From assembly GCF_013410035.1 (NCBI RefSeq), contig NZ_JACCBW010000002.1, forward strand, positions 1,301,817 to 1,365,816: a stretch of 64,000 nt of DNA, read 5' to 3'. This document shows positions 49,137 through 58,766 of this stretch, one piece after another (the stretch's first letter is position 1; the number at the start of each line of letters is the position of its first letter). The notes beneath the pieces are model-generated. The model had not been told where the DNA came from. It did no database searches and saw nothing but the letters and a program-made list of their open reading frames with translations. Made by a program: the position numbers and the translations under genes. This DNA comes from Nocardioides cavernae (GTDB lineage Bacteria; Actinomycetota; Actinomycetes; Propionibacteriales; Nocardioidaceae).

Positions 49137-52100
49137 TCAGTAGTCGGTGCCGCGGGCGGCCGGCGACTCGAAGGCCGCGTCGAGCAGGGTCTTCTGCTCC
49201 TCGACGTGGCGCTTGACCGTGCCTACGGACGGCGAGGCCGACGCAGGCCGGGTGATCGGCTGGACCTCGACGTCGAGCTGCGGCCAGACGTTGAGGTGGT
49301 AGTGCGGCCACGGGCCCATGTTGCGCGGCTCGTCCTGCACCCAGCGGACCGCCTTGAGGTGGGGGTACTTGGCGATCTCGGCCTTGATCTCCTCGACCGG
49401 GTTGGGGTAGAGCCGCTCGACGCGGCCGATCGCGAAGGCGTCGCCGTCCTCGCGCTTGCCCCGCTCGACCATGAGGTCCCACGTGACGCGGCCCGAGCAC
49501 ATGATGAGCGTCTCGACCTTGGCGGGGTCGGCCGCGTCGTCGCCGATGAACGGGCGGAAGGTGGTGTCCCCGACGAAGTCGGCCGGCTGCGAGGCCGCCT
49601 CCTTGCGCTTGAGCATCGACTTGGGCGTGAAGACGATGAGCGGACGGTGCTCCTCGCCCAGCGAGTGGCGCCGCAGCAGGTGGAAGTACGACGCGGGGGT
49701 CGAGGGCTGCGCGACGACCATCGCGTCCTCGGCGCTCATCGTCAGGAAGCGCTCGATGCGCGCCGACGAGTGGTCGGGACCCTGGCCCTCGTAGCCGTGG
49801 GGGAGCAGCAGCACGACGCCGGACTGCTGGCGCCACTTGGTCTCACCGGCGGAGATGAACTCGTCGATGATCGTCTGTGCGCCGTTGACGAAGTCGCCGA
49901 ACTGCGCCTCCCACAGCACCAGCGCCTCGGGGCGCGCCACGGAGTAGCCGTACTCGAACCCGAGGGCGGCGTACTCCGAGAGCAGCGAGTCGTAGACGTG
50001 GAACTTCGCCTGGTCCTCGGTGAGGTTGGTCAGCGGGGTCCACTCGTCGGCGTTGGTGCGGTCGATGATCGTGGCGAAGCGCTGGACGAAGGTGCCGCGG
50101 CGCGAGTCCTGGCCGGCGAGGCGGACCGGGCGGCCGTCCATCAGCAGGGAGCCGAAGGCGAGGATCTCGCCGGTGCCCCAGTCGATCGGGCCGTCGGTGA
50201 TCGCGGCCGAGCGCCGCTGCAGCTGCGGCATGACCTTCGGGTGGACGGTGAAGCCCTCCGGAGGCGTGACGTAGCTGTCGGCGATCCGCTTGAGGACCTC
50301 GGGCGTCACCGCCGTGGAGAAGTCGCCGGCCGGCTTGTCCGGGTAGTCCGGGACGGTCGTCCACTCGATCGGCGCCTCGGAGCTGGCCTCGCGGACCTCG
50401 GTGAAGACCCGCTCCAGCTGCTGCTGGTAGTCCTTCAGGACCTGCTCGGCCTCCTCGACCGTGATGTCACCGCGCCCGATGAGGGACTCGGTGTAGAGCT
50501 TGCGCACCGAGCGCTTCTGCTCGATCAGGTCGTACATGAGGGGCTGGGTGTACGACGGGTCGTCGCCCTCGTTGTGACCGCGACGGCGGTAGCAGACGAG
50601 GTCGATGACGACGTCCTTGTTGAACGCCTGGCGGTAGTCGAACGCGAGCCGGGCCACACGGATGCAGGCCTCGGGGTCGTCGCCGTTGACGTGGAAGATC
50701 GGCGCCTGCACCATCCGCGCCACGTCGGTGGCGTAGAGGGAGGATCGCGACGAGCCGGGTGCGGTGGTGAAGCCGACCTGGTTGTTGATCACCACGTGGA
50801 CGGTGCCGCCGGTGCGGTAGCCGCGCAGCTGCGAGAGGTTGAGGGTCTCGGCGACCACGCCCTGCCCGGCGAACGCTGCGTCACCGTGGACGAGGAGCGG
50901 GAGCACCGGGAACTTCTCGCCCTGGTCGAGGATGTCCTGCTTGGCGCGGGCGATGCCCTCCAGGACGGGGTTGACCGCCTCGAGGTGCGACGGGTTCGCG
51001 GCGACGGAGACCTTGATCTTGTCGCCGGAGCCGGCGACGAACTCGCCCTCGGCGCCGAGGTGGTACTTCACGTCGCCGGAGCCCTGGACCGTGCGCGGGT
51101 CGATGTTGCCCTCGAACTCACGGAAGATCTGGCTGTACTTCTTGCCGACGATGTTGGCGAGCATGTTGAGCCGGCCGCGGTGGGCCATGCCGATCGTGAC
51201 CTCGTCGAGGCCCTGCTCGGCCGCGGCCTCGCAGATCTCGTCGACGAGCGGGATGGTCGTCTCGCCACCCTCGAGGCTGAAGCGCTTCTGGCCGACGAAC
51301 TTGGTCTGCAGGAAGGTCTCGAACGCCTCGGCCTGGTTGAGCTTGAGCAGGATCCGCAGCTGCTCCTCGCGGGGCGGCTTCACGTGCGGCTGCTCGACGC
51401 GCTCCTGGATCCACTTGCGCTGCTCGGGATCCATGATGTGCATGTACTCGATGCCGGTGGTGCGGCAGTAGGAGTCGCGCAGGATGCCGAGGATGTTGCG
51501 CAGCTTCATGAAGCGCCGGCCGTCACCGCCGAACGACCCGGTCGCGAACTCGCGGTCGAGGTCCCACAGGGTCAGGCCGTGCGACTCCACCTCGAGGTCG
51601 GGGTGGCTGCGCTGGCGGTACTCCAGCGGGTCGGTGTCGGCCATCAGGTGGCCGCGCACGCGGTAGGCGTGGATGAGCTCGAGGATCCGGGCCTGCTTGA
51701 CGATGTCGTCGTCGTGGCTGGCCACGACGTCGCGCGCCCAGCGGATCGGCTCGTAGGGGATCCGCAGCGAGCGGAAGATCTCGTCGAAGAAGTCGTTCTC
51801 GCCGAGCAGCAGGCCGTGGACCCGCTTGAGGAACTCACCCGACTGCGCACCCTGGATGACGCGGTGGTCGTAGGTCGAGGTCAGCGTCATCGCCTTGCTG
51901 ATGGCGTTGCGGTTGATGGCCTCCTCGGAGGCGCCCTGCCACTCCGGCGGGTACTCCATCGCGCCGACGCCGATGATCGCGCCCTGTCCCGACATCAGGC
52001 GCGGCACCGAGTGCACGGTGCCGATCCCGCCCGGGTTGGTGAGCGACATCGTGGTGCCCTGGAAGTCGGCGACGGTCAGCTTGCCGTCGCGCGCCTTGCG

Positions 52101-53018
52101 CACCATCTCCTCGTAGGCGGTCCAGAAGGCCGCGAAGTCCATCGACTCGGCGCCCTTGATGTTGGGCACGAGGAGCTGGCGGGTGCCGTCGGGCTTCTGC
52201 ATGTCGATCGCGAGGCCGAGGTTGATGTGGGCCGGCGTGATCAGGTTGGGCTTGCCGTCGACGACCTCGTAGCCGACGTTCATCTCGGGCATCGAGCGCA
52301 GGGCCTTGACTAGCGCATAGCCGATGATGTGGGTGAAGGACACCTTCCCGCCGCGGGCGCGGGCGAGGTGGTTGTTGATGACGGTGCGGTTGTCCCACAG
52401 GAGCTTCACCGGGACCGAGCGGACCGACGTGGCCGTGGGGACCGACAGCGAGGCGTCCATGTTGGCCGCCGTACGCGCCGGGGCGCCGCGCAGGACCGTG
52501 TAGGTCGGCTCGTCGCTGGAGCCGGACGGGGCGGCGGGCTTGGACTCCTTGGCCACCGGCGTGCTCGTGCCCTTCGCCGGCTCCGCTGCGGCCGCGTCCG
52601 GGCGGGGCCGGGAGGTCGCGGCGGGCTTGTCGGCGGGCTTGTCGGCGGGCTTGTCGGCGGACTTGTCAGCGGGCTTGTCAGCGGGCTTCTCGGCGGGCTT
52701 GTCAGCGGGCTTCTCGGCGGGCGGGGCAGCGGCCTTCTCGGCGGGCGGGGCAGCGGCCTTCGCGGGTGCCTTCGCCGGCGCCTTGGCCGGGGCCGACGTC
52801 GCGGCCGAGGTCGTGGCCTTCGCCGGCGCAGCGGTGGCCGCCGCAGGCTCGGGCGCGCTCCCGTTGCCGAAGTACTTCGCCCACTCCGGACCCACGCTCG
52901 CGGGGTCCTTGTCGTACTGCTCCCTCATCTCCTCCACGAGCCACTCGTTGGCTCCGAGGTCGGATGACGGTGCAACCGAGGACTGGTTGCCGGACTGCCC
53001 GTTCGGGGACTGCGCCAC
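49137..53018 (-). CDS. kgd: Multifunctional 2-oxoglutarate decarboxylase/dehydrogenase (Kgd)
   Basis: The 1293-residue protein combines a short N-terminal segment typical of E1 ([24 protein letters not shown], in parts), a low-complexity linker, an E2-like succinyltransferase core with the catalytic [12 protein letters not shown], and a TPP-dependent E1 ([38 protein letters not shown]). It works in the TCA cycle at 2-oxoglutarate with a separate E3. I chose the GTG at 53018 because GGAAGAGG lies about 10 nt before it, within the longer ATG-initiated frame. Confidence 0.95.
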   Translation of the reverse strand: MAQSPNGQSGNQSSVAPSSDLGANEWLVEEMREQYDKDPASVGPEWAKYFGNGSAPEPAAATAAPAKATTSAATSAPAKAPAKAPAKAAAPPAEKAAAPPAEKPADKPAEKPADKPADKSADKPADKPADKPAATSRPRPDAAAAEPAKGTSTPVAKESKPAAPSGSSDEPTYTVLRGAPARTAANMDASLSVPTATSVRSVPVKLLWDNRTVINNHLARARGGKVSFTHIIGYALVKALRSMPEMNVGYEVVDGKPNLITPAHINLGLAIDMQKPDGTRQLLVPNIKGAESMDFAAFWTAYEEMVRKARDGKLTVADFQGTTMSLTNPGGIGTVHSVPRLMSGQGAIIGVGAMEYPPEWQGASEEAINRNAISKAMTLTSTYDHRVIQGAQSGEFLKRVHGLLLGENDFFDEIFRSLRIPYEPIRWARDVVASHDDDIVKQARILELIHAYRVRGHLMADTDPLEYRQRSHPDLEVESHGLTLWDLDREFATGSFGGDGRRFMKLRNILGILRDSYCRTTGIEYMHIMDPEQRKWIQERVEQPHVKPPREEQLRILLKLNQAEAFETFLQTKFVGQKRFSLEGGETTIPLVDEICEAAAEQGLDEVTIGMAHRGRLNMLANIVGKKYSQIFREFEGNIDPRTVQGSGDVKYHLGAEGEFVAGSGDKIKVSVAANPSHLEAVNPVLEGIARAKQDILDQGEKFPVLPLLVHGDAAFAGQGVVAETLNLSQLRGYRTGGTVHVVINNQVGFTTAPGSSRSSLYATDVARMVQAPIFHVNGDDPEACIRVARLAFDYRQAFNKDVVIDLVCYRRRGHNEGDDPSYTQPLMYDLIEQKRSVRKLYTESLIGRGDITVEEAEQVLKDYQQQLERVFTEVREASSEAPIEWTTVPDYPDKPAGDFSTAVTPEVLKRIADSYVTPPEGFTVHPKVMPQLQRRSAAITDGPIDWGTGEILAFGSLLMDGRPVRLAGQDSRRGTFVQRFATIIDRTNADEWTPLTNLTEDQAKFHVYDSLLSEYAALGFEYGYSVARPEALVLWEAQFGDFVNGAQTIIDEFISAGETKWRQQSGVVLLLPHGYEGQGPDHSSARIERFLTMSAEDAMVVAQPSTPASYFHLLRRHSLGEEHRPLIVFTPKSMLKRKEAASQPADFVGDTTFRPFIGDDAADPAKVETLIMCSGRVTWDLMVERGKREDGDAFAIGRVERLYPNPVEEIKAEIAKYPHLKAVRWVQDEPRNMGPWPHYHLNVWPQLDVEVQPITRPASASPSVGTVKRHVEEQKTLLDAAFESPAARGTDY
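52621..52716 (-). repeat. Eight 12-bp tandem units in the kgd linker
   Basis: Units of GCGGGCTTGTCG and close variants encode (A/D/E)KP(A)D-type repeats; degenerate units follow to about 52764. They form the flexible linker between the E1 leader and the acyltransferase core. Confidence 0.85.
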
Positions 53019-53167
53019 GCTTGTTTCGCCTCTTCCAGGATTCATCGCGCAAAAGATTGACCAAGTCGCACTCAAGGCTAGTCCCACACGCACGCAAATG
53101 CAGGGGCGGGCTCGTCGTTTGATGCATGGTGTGGGCCACACCGTCCCAGCACCACCCTGGAGTCGTC

Positions 53168-53791
53168 ATGCCAAGCCCCGCGCCGGGCCGCACGCCGCGG
53201 GCCCGTCGGGTCGTGGGACCCCTGCCCGCCCTGCTCGCCCTGCTCGTCGCGCTGCTCGCGGGCTGCCAGTCCCACGGCGGACCGGGCGCCGCTCCCGAGC
53301 GGCCCAGCCGCAGCGACGACCAGGTGACGCTGAGCTCCCACGGGGTCCCGACGAAGGTCGGCATCCACCGCGTGCACGGCCGGCTCCCCGTCGCGCGACG
53401 CAAGGCCGTACGCCGGCAGGTCGGCGCGGTGGTGGACGCCTGGTGGGACGCCGCCTACCTCGGTGGCACCTACCCCCGCAGCGCCTTCCCGGCGGCCTTC
53501 CCGGGGTTCACCGACGCGGCCGAGCAGCGGGCGCGGGAGGACAAGGCGCTGCTCACCAACCAGACCGGTGGGCCACGCATCGACTCCGTGACCGCGCGCA
53601 GGCGCACGGTCACCCTCGACATCCTCGCCACCGGCAGGCAGGCGCGTGCGGTCACGGCGCACTTCGTGCTCGCGTTCGACACCACCGGCGACAAGACCGG
53701 GACCACCACGGTTCGCGGCCGGCTGTACCTCACCCACCGGCGGGGGGCCTGGCGGGTCTTCGGCTACGACGTCGCGAAGGGGTCCCGATGA
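53168..53791 (+). CDS. Lipoprotein of unknown function
   Basis: The 207-residue protein has a lipoprotein signal with lipobox LLAGC (PALLALLVALLAGCQ), so it is anchored to the outer face of the membrane. The rest is a small alpha/beta domain with a basic segment. GGAG lies 6 nt upstream of the ATG. It overlaps the LCP gene by ATGA, suggesting a role in the cell wall. A 15-bp palindrome GGTGTGG-G-CCACACC lies upstream at 53128-53142. Confidence 0.78.
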   Translation: MPSPAPGRTPRARRVVGPLPALLALLVALLAGCQSHGGPGAAPERPSRSDDQVTLSSHGVPTKVGIHRVHGRLPVARRKAVRRQVGAVVDAWWDAAYLGGTYPRSAFPAAFPGFTDAAEQRAREDKALLTNQTGGPRIDSVTARRRTVTLDILATGRQARAVTAHFVLAFDTTGDKTGTTTVRGRLYLTHRRGAWRVFGYDVAKGSR

Positions 53792-54708
53792 GGAGCCGAA
53801 TGCAGGGCCTCCACCGGGCGGCGAGGGCCGTGGTCCTCACGGGCGTCCTCGCGGCGACCGCGCTGGTGGTGCCCGAGTCCGCCGTGCAGCCCACCGACGT
53901 CGCGCTCGTCAAGATCCGGCACGCCCAGGGCGTGGCCACGGGCGGCGAGGACGTCGTGTGGATCCTGGCCGTCGGGTCCGACGCCCGCCCCGGAGAGGCG
54001 ATGACCCGCGCCCGCGGTGACGCGCTGCAGCTGGTCGGCATCAACACCCGCACGGGCTCGGCGACCGCGATCGGCGTGCCCCGCGACTCGTGGGTGAGCA
54101 TCCCGGGCCACGGCAGGGAGAAGATCAACTCCGCCCTCTACTTCGCCGGCCCGCGCGGGATGGCCGGCGCGATGCGCAACCTCGTCGGCATCGAGCCCGA
54201 CTACGTGATGGTGACCCGTTTCCCCTTCTTCGAGGACATGGTCGACGACATCGGCGGCATCACCGTGACCAACCCGCGGCGGTTCGCCGACCCGTACCTG
54301 AAGAGGGAAGGGTTCCGGAAGGGACGCATTCACCTCGGCGGCTACGACGCGATGGCGTTCTCCCGCATCCGCAAGGGGCTGGCCGGCGGCGACTTCGACC
54401 GGTCGGCCAACCAGCAGCGGACGCTGCGCGGCATCCACGCGCGCATCCGGAGCCAGGCCGACCGGCCGGGGTTCATCGAGCGCGGTGTGATGTCGGTGAT
54501 GGCGCACATGGACACCAACGCCTCGCCGGCCGAGCTGTTCGAGATCGCGCAGGCCGTGGCCCAGGTCGACCCGCGCAGGATCACGACGTGCGTGGTCGGG
54601 GGCCGGGTCGGCTTCGTCGGCGCGGCGAGCGTGGTCTTCCCCGACGTGCCGCAGGCGCGGCGCCTCGGGCGCGAGGCCCGGCGAGACGCCGCCCTGCGGC
54701 ACTGCTGA
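53788..54708 (+). CDS. LytR-CpsA-Psr (LCP) family protein
   Basis: The 306-residue protein has an N-terminal membrane segment or signal, then the LCP core: GSDARPGEAMTRARGDALQLVGINTRTG, VPRDSWVSIPGHG and the conserved Arg-rich segment SRIRKGLAGGDFDRSANQQRTLRGI (in parts). LCP proteins attach teichoic-acid-like or arabinogalactan polymers to peptidoglycan. It is coupled to the lipoprotein gene. The C-terminal part has a single extra Cys pair. Confidence 0.88.
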   Translation: MRSRMQGLHRAARAVVLTGVLAATALVVPESAVQPTDVALVKIRHAQGVATGGEDVVWILAVGSDARPGEAMTRARGDALQLVGINTRTGSATAIGVPRDSWVSIPGHGREKINSALYFAGPRGMAGAMRNLVGIEPDYVMVTRFPFFEDMVDDIGGITVTNPRRFADPYLKREGFRKGRIHLGGYDAMAFSRIRKGLAGGDFDRSANQQRTLRGIHARIRSQADRPGFIERGVMSVMAHMDTNASPAELFEIAQAVAQVDPRRITTCVVGGRVGFVGAASVVFPDVPQARRLGREARRDAALRHC

Positions 54709-54732
54709 GGTGCAGCTCCTCAGCGACCGGGG

Positions 54733-56154
54733 TCAGCGCTCGTAGATGCGGCCCGACGTCCGCGCCAGGTCGATGACGACGGCCTCGGCGTAGAGGGTGA
54801 CCCGCAGTGCGACGACCTGCGACCCGCGGTAGCCGGTGTCGACCAGCTGGCGCTGGATCTCGCCGACCCCGCCCGGCAGCTCGACGACGCCGCCGGGCGC
54901 CGGGACCTCGACGGCCTGCCCGCCCACGGTGATCGAGCCGACGGCCGTCGAGATCTTGGAGCCGACCCGCTTGCCGGCCTTCTGGCGCATCGCCGCGCGC
55001 GAGCTCACGTCGTTGATGACGAGCTGGGCGGTGGGGATGGACACCGACCGGATGGCCGTGCGCGACCAGCCCTTGGCCACCTTCTTCGCCCGGTGCTGGT
55101 CGCCGTTGACCTGGTAGGTCACGCCGTCGAGCAGGACCGGCACCGGCAGCAGCTGGCTGGCGTGGGGGACCTGGTAGGTCTGCGTGCGTCCGCGCGAGCC
55201 CTGGCAGGGGAGCGCCTTGTGCTGGACGTTGCCGAACCGCAGCGCACCCTGCAGCGCCTGGTAGTCCATCGCGGTGCCGCCCGAGCGGAACACGCCGACG
55301 GGGGCGGGCCCGCCCATCCGGACCCGAGCCGTACCGAGCTCGACGAGCTGGCGCCGGTCGCCCGCGGTCACCTCGATCCGCAGGGCGGAGGCCTGGGACT
55401 GGGCGTTGCTGCTGTTGGCGCGCCCGTTCTCGTAGCCGAGCGCGATGGTGCCGAGGCCGGGGATCGCGATCGGCTTCGTGACGTCGCTGAGCACGTCGAA
55501 GACCTGCTGGGCGACCTGCTGGGTGCCGGTGAAGACGGTGTCGGTGACCTGGTCGAGCGGCGCGAGCAGCTGCTGGAGCTCGGGCGGGAGCTGCTGGACG
55601 ACGGTGTTGTCGAGGAGCTCGAGGGAGATGCTCGCGAAGGTGAAGCCCTCCTCGTGGCCGTAGCCCTGAGGGGTGTGGAAGGCGTGGGCGGTGGTGCGCA
55701 GGCCCTTGATGACCAGGCGGGGGGTCGTCAGGGGACCGACCGTGCCGCCGATGCTGATGTCGCCGATCGTGTTCGTGCCCCGGACGCCGTGGGTCGTGCC
55801 GTCGGCGTAGGTCTCGGTGCGGCTGGTGCTCGCCGAGACGTGGATGAGCGGGTTGTCCGGCACCGACACGACGCTCCGCTGCTCGCTCACCTTGCCCACC
55901 GACCGGGTGCACAGCTGCTGGGCGTGGGCGTCCTTGAGGTCGAGCGCCTCCACGCTGTCGGTGACCAGCTTCACGCCGTACACGTCGCCGCGGTAGCCGA
56001 AGTCGGTCAGCACGTCGGCCTGGGCCGCGCGGGCCGCCGTCGTGGCACCCGGGGCCTCCGCCCGGGCCGGGGCGAGGCCGACCGTGGTCGTGAGCGCCGC
56101 GCCGAGGGTGAGCGCGACGGCCGTGGTCAGTCGTCGTCGCGTCGTGGTGTCCAT
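54733..56154 (-). CDS. Secreted choice-of-anchor P family protein
   Basis: The 473-residue protein has a signal peptide (RRRLTTAVALTLGAALTTTVGLAPARA) and a beta-rich body beginning FGYRGDVYGVKLV, typical of actinobacterial choice-of-anchor P proteins. No cell-wall sorting signal or transmembrane helix is visible at the C-terminus, so it may be freely released. The function is unknown. GGGAGG lies 6-7 nt upstream of the ATG. Confidence 0.75.
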   Translation of the reverse strand: MDTTTRRRLTTAVALTLGAALTTTVGLAPARAEAPGATTAARAAQADVLTDFGYRGDVYGVKLVTDSVEALDLKDAHAQQLCTRSVGKVSEQRSVVSVPDNPLIHVSASTSRTETYADGTTHGVRGTNTIGDISIGGTVGPLTTPRLVIKGLRTTAHAFHTPQGYGHEEGFTFASISLELLDNTVVQQLPPELQQLLAPLDQVTDTVFTGTQQVAQQVFDVLSDVTKPIAIPGLGTIALGYENGRANSSNAQSQASALRIEVTAGDRRQLVELGTARVRMGGPAPVGVFRSGGTAMDYQALQGALRFGNVQHKALPCQGSRGRTQTYQVPHASQLLPVPVLLDGVTYQVNGDQHRAKKVAKGWSRTAIRSVSIPTAQLVINDVSSRAAMRQKAGKRVGSKISTAVGSITVGGQAVEVPAPGGVVELPGGVGEIQRQLVDTGYRGSQVVALRVTLYAEAVVIDLARTSGRIYER

Positions 56155-56277
56155 GTGTGCCCTCCCGGGACGGGGAGCCGCCTCCGCGACCCGTTCCGCG
56201 GTGACTCGTCAGTAACTCCCTCGCAGGCCCCAACGAGACGGCCACGCAATGGTGACGGTGCCCACAGGAAATGACGA

Positions 56278-56304
56278 AGACCCGAACCGTGGCGGTTCGG
56301 GTCT
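56278..56304 (-). terminator. Terminator of tRNA-Arg
   Basis: A 12-bp stem, AGACCCGAACCG with its complement, with a 3-nt loop. It starts 10 bases after the tRNA 3' end on the minus strand. Confidence 0.75.
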
Positions 56305-56314
56305 CGTGCGGGGG

Positions 56315-56387
56315 CGCCTCCGGCAGGATTCGAACCTGCGGCACCTGGTACCGGAAACCAGTGCTCTATCCCCTGAGCTACGGAGGC
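56315..56387 (-). tRNA. tRNA-Arg (anticodon CCG)
   Basis: On the minus strand GCCTCCG pairs with CGGAGGC as acceptor stem, the D-arm reads AGCTC..GAGC, the anticodon loop TTCCGGT between CTGGT and ACCAG gives CCG, and GTTCGAATC is the T loop. The discriminator is G. CCA is not encoded and must be added. It reads the CGG codon, frequent in this genome. Confidence 0.95.
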
Positions 56388-56495
56388 AGTGCGCGGCCCG
56401 GGCAGTCCCCGGGCGGTGCGCGGTGAAGACTACCGGTCGGGCGACGCGGTCGCGCAACCGCCTCGGCGCCGGGCGGGCCGACGGTCGGCCGAGGG

Positions 56496-56993
56496 TCAGC
56501 GGAGAGCCAGGGAGCCGGACGTCACGGCGGGGAAGGGAAGGGCCTCGTGCTCGGCGATGCGGGCGTCCATGCGCTCCGCGACGTCGTCGGGCCACGGCGA
56601 CGTACGACGGGTGCTGAGGTCGATGTGGAGGAAGACCTCCTCCACGACGCAGGCGACGACCCGCTCGGTCTCGTCGAGGAGGTAGACGAGCGCGTGGGCG
56701 GCCCGCTCGGAGCGGCCCAGCAGCCGTACGCGGGCCGACATCGTGTCGCCGGTGCGCAGCTCGTTGAGGTAGGTGACGTGGTGCTCGGCGGTGAAGCACG
56801 CCTGCTGGTGGGTCAGCGGCCACATCTGGGGGATGCCGACCTCGACGAGGGACTCGTCGAGGCCCTCGCTGGCGATGCCGACGTAGTGGCGCACGTTGAG
56901 GTGGCCGTTGATGTCCTCGAAGGGCATCGGCACGGGCTGCTCGACATAGGCGGGCAGGCCGATCAGCTGGTCGTAGGTCGGGTGCGTCGTCAC
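56496..56993 (-). CDS. Acyl-CoA thioesterase, 4HBT hotdog family
   Basis: The 165-residue protein has PMPFEDINGHLNVRHYVGI, a hotdog thioesterase start with a conserved Asp, and HVTYLNELRTGDTMSARVRL. It hydrolyses acyl-CoA thioesters. The GTG start follows TAGGGT by 8 nt. It lies between tRNA-Arg and argS and is divergent from argS. Confidence 0.85.
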   Translation of the reverse strand: MTTHPTYDQLIGLPAYVEQPVPMPFEDINGHLNVRHYVGIASEGLDESLVEVGIPQMWPLTHQQACFTAEHHVTYLNELRTGDTMSARVRLLGRSERAAHALVYLLDETERVVACVVEEVFLHIDLSTRRTSPWPDDVAERMDARIAEHEALPFPAVTSGSLALR

Positions 56994-57077
56994 AGGCAAG
57001 AACCCTAGGGCAGGCTCGTGCCCGGACGGCGGTGGCCACGGCGTGAAACCGGTTCGGTCGCGGCCGAGGGCCGCCGA

Positions 57078-57083
57078 TAGGCT
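57078..57083 (+). promoter_or_regulatory. -10 box of argS operon, leaderless
   Basis: TAGGCT, 6 nt before the GTG at 57090; it probably drives argS-lysA-hom-thrC-thrB. Confidence 0.55.
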
Positions 57084-57089
57084 TGCCCG

Positions 57090-58760
57090 GTGAATCCTGA
57101 GCAGCTCTCCGAGACCATCGTCGATGTGCTGACGGCCCTCGTGGCCGACGGTGCGATCACGCTGCCCGACGGCGTGCCGACCCAGGTCACGGTGGAGCGA
57201 CCCCGGCAGAAGGGTCACGGCGACTACGCCACCAACGTCGCCCTGCAGCTGGCCAAGAAGGCCTCGACCAACCCGCGGGCCTTCGCCGACCTCGTCGCCG
57301 AGCGGCTGCGCGCCGCCGACGGCGTCTCGGGCGTCGAGGTCGCCGGCCCCGGTTTCCTCAACGTGAGCGTCGAGGCCGGCGCCCAGGGCCAGGTCGCGGC
57401 CGACATCGTGGCGGCCGGTCCGGCGTACGGCTCCGCGACGACGCTCGCCGGGCAGAAGGTCAACCTCGAGTTCGTCTCCGCCAACCCGACCGGTCCGCTC
57501 CACCTCGGCGGCACCCGCTGGGCCGCCGTCGGCGACGCGCTGGCCCGCGTCCTGGCGTTCTCCGGCGCCGAGGTCACCCGGGAGTACTACTTCAACGACC
57601 ACGGTGCCCAGATCGACCGGTTCTCCGGCTCGCTCCTCGCGCAGGCGCGCGGTCGCGAGGTGCCCGAGGACGGCTACGGCGGCGACTACATCAAGGACAT
57701 CGCCGACCAGGTGATCGCGGCGCGTCCCGACGTCCTCGACCTGGACGACGAGGCGGCGCGGGAGGTCTTCCGCGAGGTCGGCGTCAACCTGATGTTCGAG
57801 GAGATCAAGTCCGACCTGCACGACTTCGGGGTCGACTTCGACGTCTACTTCCACGAGAAGTCGCTGCACGACTCCGGTGCCGTCGACAAGGCCATCGCGC
57901 GGCTCACCGAGATGGGCAACACCTACACCGAGGACGGCGCGCTGTGGCTGCGCACCGAGCAGTACGGCGACGACAAGGACCGGGTGATCGTCCGGTCCAA
58001 CGGCACGCCCGCCTACATCTCCGGAGACCTCGGCTACTACCTCGACAAGCGCGAGCGCGGCTTCGACCGCTGCTTCATCCTGCTCGGCGCCGACCACCAC
58101 GGCTACGTCGGACGGATGATGGCGATGTGCGCCGCGTTCGGCGACACCCCGGGCGAGAACCTCGAGATCCTCATCGGGCAGATGGTCAACCTGCTCCGCG
58201 ACGGGCAGCCGGTCCGGATGTCCAAGCGCAACGGCACGGTCATCTCGATGAACGACCTCGTCGACGCGATCGGCGTCGACGCCGCGCGCTACGTGCTGGC
58301 CCGCTACACCAACGACACCACGATCGACATCGACCTCGAGCTCTGGGCGAAGGCGTCCAACGACAACCCGGTCTACTACGTCCAGTACGCCCACGCCCGC
58401 ACCTGCCGGATGATCGGCAACGCCGCCGACCTCGGCATGGCGTTGCCCGGCGACGACTTCGACCCGTCGCTGCTCTCCCACGAGCGCGACGGCGAGCTGC
58501 TGCGCGCCCTCGCCGAGTTCCCGCGCGTCGTCGCCAGCGCGACCGACCTGCGCGAGCCGCACCGCGTCGCGCGCTACCTCGAGGACACCGCCTCGGTCTT
58601 CAACAAGTGGTACGACACGAAGGAGTGCCGGATGCTGCCGATGGGCGACGAGCCCGTGGGCCCGGCCAACCTCGCCCGGCTGGTGCTCGTCCACGCGACC
58701 CGGACGGTCATCGCCAACGGCCTGCGCCTGCTCGGGGTCACCGCTCCCGAGAGGATGTGA
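57090..58760 (+). CDS. argS: Arginyl-tRNA synthetase
   Basis: The 556-residue class I synthetase has the HIGH-type region [20 protein letters not shown] as the KMSKS-type loop, and the C-terminal DALR anticodon-binding domain. It charges tRNA-Arg; a tRNA-Arg(CCG) gene lies 0.7 kb away. It begins with GTG after a leaderless promoter. Its stop is 6 bases before lysA. Confidence 0.96.
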   Translation: MNPEQLSETIVDVLTALVADGAITLPDGVPTQVTVERPRQKGHGDYATNVALQLAKKASTNPRAFADLVAERLRAADGVSGVEVAGPGFLNVSVEAGAQGQVAADIVAAGPAYGSATTLAGQKVNLEFVSANPTGPLHLGGTRWAAVGDALARVLAFSGAEVTREYYFNDHGAQIDRFSGSLLAQARGREVPEDGYGGDYIKDIADQVIAARPDVLDLDDEAAREVFREVGVNLMFEEIKSDLHDFGVDFDVYFHEKSLHDSGAVDKAIARLTEMGNTYTEDGALWLRTEQYGDDKDRVIVRSNGTPAYISGDLGYYLDKRERGFDRCFILLGADHHGYVGRMMAMCAAFGDTPGENLEILIGQMVNLLRDGQPVRMSKRNGTVISMNDLVDAIGVDAARYVLARYTNDTTIDIDLELWAKASNDNPVYYVQYAHARTCRMIGNAADLGMALPGDDFDPSLLSHERDGELLRALAEFPRVVASATDLREPHRVARYLEDTASVFNKWYDTKECRMLPMGDEPVGPANLARLVLVHATRTVIANGLRLLGVTAPERM

Positions 58761-58766
58761 TCGGGC

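Noticed and set aside
49206..52313. Long plus-strand frame opposite kgd
   Set aside because: Composition is a shadow of kgd codons and no domain is visible.
52540..53787. Upstream extension of the LCP gene across the kgd 5' end
   Set aside because: It is antisense to kgd and in another frame of the lipoprotein gene; the coupled ATG at 53788 gives a normal LCP start.
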